64,000 nucleotides of DNA, from the NCBI RefSeq assembly GCF_001270065.2, contig NZ_LFYT02000009.1:62001-126000 (forward strand), written 5' to 3'. Shown in pieces: positions 59,310 through 64,000 of the stretch. Position 1 is the first letter of the stretch. Each line of letters starts with the position of its first letter. The position numbers and the translations under genes were made by a program. The notes beneath the pieces are model-generated. The model was not told the DNA's origin. It did not search any database and worked only from the letters and a program-made list of their open reading frames with translations. This stretch comes from Limnohabitans planktonicus II-D5 (GTDB lineage: Bacteria > Pseudomonadota > Gammaproteobacteria > Burkholderiales > Burkholderiaceae_C).

Positions 59310-59657
59310 TCACCAGCCGAGGCCCAAATGCAGCGGCAAATACACCACCATGCCAGCAATGATGGTCAGAAACACATCGCGTCGCCAAAAATAGACCGCC
59401 GCACCCACCACTGCCGAAAAAATGCGAGCATCCTGCCAAGTGCTGACCAGCACGCCTTGCACCGTGATGATTTCGGGCACCACCACGGCCGACAAGGCGG
59501 CAATGGGCGCGTATTGCAGACCGCGCTGCGCCCAGTGGGGCAGCTGCCAGCTTTTGCTCGAGATGAAAAAGAAGCTGCGCGTGAGCACCGTGACCAGCGC
59601 TAGCCCAACGATCACGGCCAAAGTCCACAGGTCAGACCCGCCCCAATTGGCGCTCAT
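59310..59657 (-). CDS. azlD: Branched-chain amino acid exporter small subunit AzlD
   Basis: A 115-residue membrane protein with about four helices: VTVLTRSFFFISSKSWQLPH, LQYAPIAALSAVVVPEII, IFSAVVGAAVYFWRRD. This is the AzlD pattern. It overlaps azlC by 4 bp and forms with it an exporter of branched-chain amino acids or similar compounds. Confidence 0.88.
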   Translation of the reverse strand: MSANWGGSDLWTLAVIVGLALVTVLTRSFFFISSKSWQLPHWAQRGLQYAPIAALSAVVVPEIITVQGVLVSTWQDARIFSAVVGAAVYFWRRDVFLTIIAGMVVYLPLHLGLGW

Positions 59658-60385
59658 GCCGCCACTCCGGGCGTCGGTCGGATTTTCTCAACCGTCAGAC
59701 ACAGGATCACCGCCGCAGCAATCGCCACCACGATGTTGAGCTTGAGCGGCAGGCTGTAGGCCACCACCGCCGCAGCGCCAGCGACTGCCGCCGACAGCAT
59801 GCGCATGCGCGAGCTGGCCAGCGAACACTGGATGCCCAGCAGACACAAAATGCCCGCAAAACCCAGACCCCAGCTGGGCGGGATCATGTTGGCCAGCGCG
59901 ATGCCGACAAAGCTTGCCACCATCCAGGACAACCAATTCAAAAAGTCGTTGCCCGCCAGATAAGCCTCTTGCTCCAGACGCCCCTCGGCGGTCTCGGCTG
60001 GATGGGGAAACTTGCGCACAAACAGCACATAGCTGATGTCGGTCGTCAGGTAGCCGTGAAACATGCGTTGCCAGCGCGGCAGGTGCATCAGAAACTGGCG
60101 CAGGTGCAGGCTGAACACCACAAAGCGCAAATTGACGCAAAAGCCGGTCGCCAAAATCACCCAGGCGGGTGCACCCGCCACAATGAGCGGAATGGCCGCC
60201 AGCTGCGAGCTGCCCGCGAACACCAACAGCGTCATGGCGCTGGCCTCGAACACGCTCATGCCTGACTTGACCATGGCCACACCCGTCATCAGGCCCCAGG
60301 CGGCAATGCCGGGTGACTGCGGCGACACCTCGCGCATGCCCAGCACAAAAGCGGGGTGACGGTACAGGCGCGAGCGAAAAAACAT
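59654..60385 (-). CDS. azlC: Branched-chain amino acid exporter large subunit AzlC
   Basis: A 243-residue membrane protein of the LIV-E family: GIAAWGLMTGVAMVKSGMS, LLVFAGSSQLAAIPLI, NLRFVVFSLHLRQFL and GYLTTDISYVLFV. The ATG at 60385 shares its A with the fmt stop codon, so translation may restart there from fmt ribosomes. Upstream in-frame sequence is antisense to fmt's end and was not used. Confidence 0.9.
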   Translation of the reverse strand: MFFRSRLYRHPAFVLGMREVSPQSPGIAAWGLMTGVAMVKSGMSVFEASAMTLLVFAGSSQLAAIPLIVAGAPAWVILATGFCVNLRFVVFSLHLRQFLMHLPRWQRMFHGYLTTDISYVLFVRKFPHPAETAEGRLEQEAYLAGNDFLNWLSWMVASFVGIALANMIPPSWGLGFAGILCLLGIQCSLASSRMRMLSAAVAGAAAVVAYSLPLKLNIVVAIAAAVILCLTVEKIRPTPGVAA

Positions 60386-61350
60386 CAGGCCACCACCAGA
60401 CGCTGGCCGGCCTGCAATGGGCAGCCGCGCAGAAAGTCGGCGGCACTCAATCGCTTGCCACCGGGGCGCTGCAGTTGCGTCAGGCACAACTGGCCTTGGC
60501 CACAGGCCACGCGTACCCCGGATGCATCGGCGCTGAGCACGGTACCCGGATCAGCAGCTTGCGCAGCGGGTTCGGCCTCGGCTTGCCAGATCTTCAAAGT
60601 TTCCACGCCCGAGGCGGTGGACAGCGGCACGGTCATGCCCGGGAAGGGGTCAAAGGCACGGATGCGCCGCGCCAGCAGTTCGGCGCTCAAGGCCCAGTCC
60701 AAGGCTGCTTCTGCTTTGTCAATCTTGTGCGCGTAGTTCACGCCTTCAGCGGGTTGGGGCTGGTGCGGCAAGTCATCAAGCTGCGCCAGCGCCTGCACGA
60801 TGGCCTGCCCACCCAGCTCGGCCAGTCGGTCGTGCAGCACTGCGGTGGTGTCTCTGGGCGCAATCAGGCAAGGCAAGACCAGCAGCATGTCGCCGGTGTC
60901 CAGACCCGCGTCCATCTGCATGATGGTGATGCCGGTTTGCGCATCGCCCGCCTCGATGGCGCGGTGAATCGGCGCAGCCCCGCGCCAGCGCGGCAAGAGG
61001 GAGGCATGGATGTTGAGGCACCCGCGGGGTGGCAAGTCCAGCACCCACTGCGGCAAGATCAGGCCGTAGGCGGCCACGATCATGGCGTCGGCTTGGGCGT
61101 CCAGCAAGGTCTGGCGGGCGGCTACCGCGTCTTCGGGGTATTTGCCATCGAGCCGCAAGCTGCGCGGCTGGGCCACCGGCACCGCATGATCCAGCGCCCA
61201 TTGCTTGACGGGTGAAGGCTGAAGCTTCATGCCCCGCCCGGCGGGTCGGTCGGGCTGGGTCAGCACCAGCACGATCTGGTGCCCGGCTGCGTGCAGGGCG
61301 GCCATGGCCACTTGGGCAAATTCGGGCGTGCCCGCAAAAATCAAACGCAT
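60385..61350 (-). CDS. fmt: Methionyl-tRNA formyltransferase
   Basis: A 321-residue enzyme that formylates initiator Met-tRNA using 10-formyl-tetrahydrofolate. Motifs: [52 protein letters not shown] and the Asp-containing [17 protein letters not shown]; the C-terminal OB domain begins about 205. It follows def by 7 bp. Confidence 0.95.
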   Translation of the reverse strand: MRLIFAGTPEFAQVAMAALHAAGHQIVLVLTQPDRPAGRGMKLQPSPVKQWALDHAVPVAQPRSLRLDGKYPEDAVAARQTLLDAQADAMIVAAYGLILPQWVLDLPPRGCLNIHASLLPRWRGAAPIHRAIEAGDAQTGITIMQMDAGLDTGDMLLVLPCLIAPRDTTAVLHDRLAELGGQAIVQALAQLDDLPHQPQPAEGVNYAHKIDKAEAALDWALSAELLARRIRAFDPFPGMTVPLSTASGVETLKIWQAEAEPAAQAADPGTVLSADASGVRVACGQGQLCLTQLQRPGGKRLSAADFLRGCPLQAGQRLVVA

Positions 61351-61357
61351 AGGGAGA

Positions 61358-61864
61358 TCAGCGCCCGGCTTTTTGGGCTTTGACCATCTTCGTCTTGATG
61401 CGGCCTTGCTTGAGGGGCGAGAGGTATTCCACAAACACCTTGCCCATCAGGTGGTCCAGCTCGTGTTGGATGCAAATGGCCAGCATGCCCTCGGCCTCGA
61501 TCGTGCGGCTTTGGCCATCGCGGTCCAGTGCGGTCACCTTCACTTGGGTGGCGCGCTCCACGCCGTCGTAAATGCCGGGCACCGACAAACAGCCCTCTTC
61601 GCCCTTGACGCGCTCCTCATTCATCCAGGTGATCTCGGGATTGATCAGCACCATGGGCTGGTTGCGCTCTTCAGAGGTGTCGATCACCACCAGGCGCTCG
61701 TGCACATCGATCTGCGAAGCGGCCAGGCCAATGCCGCCGGCCTCGTACATGGTTTCAACCATGTCATCGATCAGGGCGTGGATACGGGCGTCCACCGCTT
61801 GCACAGGTTTGGCCACCTTGTGCAGGCGAGGGTCGGGGTAGCAAAGGATGGGAAGCAGGGCCAT
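61358..61864 (-). CDS. def: Peptide deformylase
   Basis: A 168-residue metal enzyme that removes N-formyl from new proteins. The three motifs are intact: GGIGLAA (43–49), EGCLSVPG with Cys92, and HELDH with His134 and His138. The def–fmt unit pairs removal and addition of the formyl group. Divergent from dprA across 195 bp that hold no other gene. Confidence 0.96.
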   Translation of the reverse strand: MALLPILCYPDPRLHKVAKPVQAVDARIHALIDDMVETMYEAGGIGLAASQIDVHERLVVIDTSEERNQPMVLINPEITWMNEERVKGEEGCLSVPGIYDGVERATQVKVTALDRDGQSRTIEAEGMLAICIQHELDHLMGKVFVEYLSPLKQGRIKTKMVKAQKAGR

Positions 61865-62059
61865 GGGTCAAAAGCTAGAAGAAACCAATCCTGTATTGTC
61901 CCTAATTTTGAAAGCGTCTGCCCCTCCAAGCCCGTTGTTTGAGGTGCAAAAGCTGCGGCCACGCGCTTTCAGGCCTCAATCCTTCGCCCTTGGCACTACG
62001 CCAGCTTTGGCCCACAATGCCTGCACAGACGGCTTTCAAGGCTGCACAGGGAGAGACAC

Positions 62060-63220
62060 ATGATGGACAGCTCTGAAGAATTGGGTGCCTGGTTGCGCCT
62101 GGTGCTCACAAACGGCGTGGGCCCCGAAACCGCCCGCAACCTGATGGCCGCGTTTGGCGAACCCCAGGCCATCTTTGCGCAAACAGAATCGGCCTTGCGC
62201 CAGATCGTCCCGCCCCAGCAGGCCAAGGCCCTGCGCCAAACACCCGCAGGCTGGGCAGAACTCACCGCTGAAACCTGGCAATGGCTGCAAGCCGATGAAC
62301 CGTCTGGCCAGACGCGAGCCGTGCTCACGCTGGGGGATGCCGACTACCCGGCCCCGCTGCTGCAAATCCCAGACCCACCCCTGATGCTCTACGCCCTGGG
62401 CCAAGTCAGCGCCCTGCGCCATTTGCATGTGGACCGCTCCTTGGCCATGGTCGGCAGTCGCAACCCCACGCCCCAGGGCGCTGTCAACGCCCGGGAATTT
62501 GCGCGCAGCCTGGCCGCCAGCGGGCTGACCATCGTCTCGGGCCTGGCGCTGGGTGTGGATGGCGCTGCCCACGAAGGCGCTCTGCAAGGGGCGCAAGCGG
62601 GCGCGCTGGCCACCATCGCGGTGGTCGGCACCGGACTGGACCGGGTCTATCCCCGCCAGCACCGTGACCTGGCGCACCGCATCACGGCATCTGGCCTGAT
62701 CCTGAGCGAATACCCGCTGGGCACACCGCCACTGGCGCACCATTTCCCAAGGCGCAATCGCCTGATTTCCGGCTTGTCTCAAGCCACCCTGGTGGTCGAA
62801 GCGGCCTTGCAGTCGGGCTCGCTCATCACCGCCAAACAAGCGCTGGAGCAAGGCCGCGACGTGATGGCCATTCCCGGCTCCATCCACTCCGCACAGGCCA
62901 AAGGCTGCCACGCCCTCATCAAACAAGGGGCCAAATTGGTCGAATCAGCCCAGGACGTGCTCGAAGAACTGCGCATGAGCGACCCTTTTGCACAGGTGCC
63001 ACTCGCCCTGGATTCTTCTCCTGCGGCCTCATCCCACCAAGAACCCGACGAGGACGAACTGCTCCAGCACATGGGCCACGACCCGGTGAGCCTGGACGCC
63101 CTGCAAGCACGTTGCGGCTGGCCCACCGCCCAGCTGCAAGCACAGCTGCTGGAGCTGGAATTGATGGGGCAAGTGGGCCGTCTGCCCGGCGGCTTGTTTC
63201 AGCGCATCGGCGTCGCATAA
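62060..63220 (+). CDS. dprA: DNA-processing protein DprA
   Basis: A 386-residue protein that loads RecA on incoming single-stranded DNA during natural transformation. The Rossmann-like core (about 120–300) shows AMVGSRNPTPQGAVNAREFA, IVSGLALGVDGAAHEGAL, GTGLDRVYPRQHRDLA and HHFPRRNRLISGLS. A C-terminal winged-helix-like domain follows (about 330–385). Start ATG at 62060 with a second ATG next to it and a GGGAGA ribosome site. Confidence 0.94.
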   Translation: MMDSSEELGAWLRLVLTNGVGPETARNLMAAFGEPQAIFAQTESALRQIVPPQQAKALRQTPAGWAELTAETWQWLQADEPSGQTRAVLTLGDADYPAPLLQIPDPPLMLYALGQVSALRHLHVDRSLAMVGSRNPTPQGAVNAREFARSLAASGLTIVSGLALGVDGAAHEGALQGAQAGALATIAVVGTGLDRVYPRQHRDLAHRITASGLILSEYPLGTPPLAHHFPRRNRLISGLSQATLVVEAALQSGSLITAKQALEQGRDVMAIPGSIHSAQAKGCHALIKQGAKLVESAQDVLEELRMSDPFAQVPLALDSSPAASSHQEPDEDELLQHMGHDPVSLDALQARCGWPTAQLQAQLLELELMGQVGRLPGGLFQRIGVA

Positions 63221-63231
63221 CGCCCGCCATC

Positions 63232-63390
63232 ATGTCGGGGTCTTCGACCACCGACCTACCAAACGCAAAATCTTTGCCCTGTAGGTCGGCACTCGAAGAG
63301 TCCGACATTCGAGGCGGACCCACACCCGCGATCACAACGATGGAGGTTTGCGCGGGTTCATGTCGGGGTCTTCAAACACCGACCTGCACC
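63232..63390. repeat. REP block between dprA and secF
   Basis: REP arms in mixed orientation: a reverse-oriented arm (63232 on, GTCGGGGTCTTCGACC), a forward arm carrying the ACTCGAAGAGT loop (about 63282–63305), and a reverse arm with a decayed core (about 63362–63386). Here the order of the two loop types is swapped compared with the large array. Confidence 0.82.
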
Positions 63391-63398
63391 CCCCCCCC
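63389..63398. repeat. Homopolymer of ten C
   Basis: An uninterrupted run of ten C directly after the last REP arm, 85 bp beyond the secF stop. Such runs slip during replication, but this one is outside any coding region. Confidence 0.85.
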
Positions 63399-63435
63399 GT
63401 AACTGCAGCCACTTCAGGTGCAAACACCAAAAACA

Positions 63436-63458
63436 AAGGGCGCCACCTGGGCGCCCTT
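63436..63458 (-). terminator. Intrinsic terminator of the sec operon end
   Basis: A 9-bp perfect stem (AAGGGCGCC and complement) with a 5-base loop and a TTTGTTTTT tract on the minus strand, 25 bp past the secF stop. Confidence 0.85.
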
Positions 63459-63483
63459 GAGAAAGTTCAGCAAAAAATCCGGC

Positions 63484-64000
63484 TCAAACCACCGCACCCG
63501 AGTTTTCATCCGTCGGGTCGTTGTCTTTCTTGATCGGCTTGATCAGGTCTTCTCGCTGGATGCCCAGCCACATGGCGATGGCAGCGGCCACGAAGACCGA
63601 CGAGTAAATGCCAAAGCAAATGCCAATCGTCAGCGCCATGGCGAAGTAGTGCAGGGTCTCGCCGCCAAACAGCAGCATCGAGAGCACCATGATCTGGGTC
63701 GAACCGTGGGTGATGATGGTGCGGCTGATGGTGGAGGTGATCGCGTTGTCAATCACTTCGACCGTGTTCATCTTGCGGTAACGGCGGAAGTTCTCGCGAA
63801 TCCGGTCAAAAATCACCACCGATTCGTTGACCGAGTACCCCAGCACCGCCAGCACCGCGGCCAGCACCGCCAGAGAAAATTCCCACTGGAAGAAGGCAAA
63901 AAAGCCCAAGATGATGACCACGTCGTGCAAGTTGGCGATGATGGCCGAAACGGCAAACTTCCACTCGAAGCGAATCGCCAGATAAATCATGATGCCGATC
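63484..64000 (-). CDS. secF: Protein translocase subunit SecF, C-terminal part (cut by window edge)
   Basis: The 171 visible residues are the C-terminal membrane part of SecF, which with SecD uses proton flow to pull exported proteins through SecYEG. Typical segments: IYLAIRFEWKFAVSAIIANL, ANLHDVVIILGFFAFFQ, VLGYSVNESVVIFDRIRENF and the late helix FGIYSSVFVAAAIAMWLG. The start lies beyond 64000. The terminator after it suggests it is the last gene of the sec unit. Confidence 0.95.
   Translation of the reverse strand, partial: IGIMIYLAIRFEWKFAVSAIIANLHDVVIILGFFAFFQWEFSLAVLAAVLAVLGYSVNESVVIFDRIRENFRRYRKMNTVEVIDNAITSTISRTIITHGSTQIMVLSMLLFGGETLHYFAMALTIGICFGIYSSVFVAAAIAMWLGIQREDLIKPIKKDNDPTDENSGAVV

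Noticed and set aside
1-64000. rRNA, tRNA or complete insertion sequences
   Set aside because: No tRNA cloverleaf ending in CCA, rRNA core sequence, or transposase open frame was recognised on either strand by eye; a covariance-model scan would be needed to exclude small RNAs.

Overview
The window looks like chromosomal DNA of a Gram-negative betaproteobacterium in the order Burkholderiales, most likely the family Comamonadaceae. The basis is GC-rich coding sequence, outer-membrane proteins (LamB-type porin, OmpW), the glycolysis/purine order pgk–pyk–fba–purC plus purE–purK–tsaC, the tsaB–rimI–uracil-DNA glycosylase string and def–fmt next to dprA. I see no rRNA, tRNA, integrase or complete insertion sequence.

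Layout. 1–6.6 kb: a glucose-type uptake locus (ABC permease, LamB-type porin, binding protein) divergent from a TctD/TctE-like two-component system and glucokinase. 6.6–8.4 kb: a 15-unit, 124-bp tandem array of paired REP palindromes. 8.6–15.7 kb: an oligopeptide-type binding protein, an amidohydrolase, SrkA kinase, a crotonase, a secreted NTF2-like protein and an AraC regulator. 15.9–24.8 kb: the most interesting region, a compact bacterial microcompartment (BMC) operon. It encodes one BMC-H, one BMC-P and two tandem-domain BMC-T shell proteins, a CoA-acylating-type aldehyde dehydrogenase, a TauD-type 2-oxoglutarate dioxygenase, a SnoaL/cysteine-cluster fusion protein and a NitT/TauT-type ABC importer. 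It is divergent from a cysteine-free Crp/Fnr-family regulator, and a perfect FNR-type box lies between them. I infer that the importer brings in a small (perhaps sulfonated) substrate, the dioxygenase releases an aldehyde, and the dehydrogenase converts it to an acyl-CoA inside the shell. No phosphotransacylase or alcohol dehydrogenase is present in the operon.

24.8–35.1 kb is accessory. It holds a pair of unknown secreted paralogues, a glycosyltransferase, an AbiE-type toxin–antitoxin pair between 282-bp direct repeats, a second nucleotidyltransferase toxin–antitoxin pair with a strong palindromic operator, a ParDE pair and a GFA-type enzyme. Truncated copies of the 3' end of a neighbouring ABC-2 permease gene lie between these modules. 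35.3–64 kb is mostly housekeeping: ABC-2 exporter, psd, uracil-DNA glycosylase, rimI, tsaB, dacB, tsaC, purK, purE, cnoX, purC, fba, pyk, a desaturase, pgk, azlCD, fmt, def, dprA and the end of secF.

One repeat family recurs across the window. It is a GTAG tetranucleotide followed by a GTCGG...CCGAC hairpin, usually as inverted pairs, in nearly every long intergenic gap. This matches the known architecture of REP elements, although no REP-associated transposase gene lies here.
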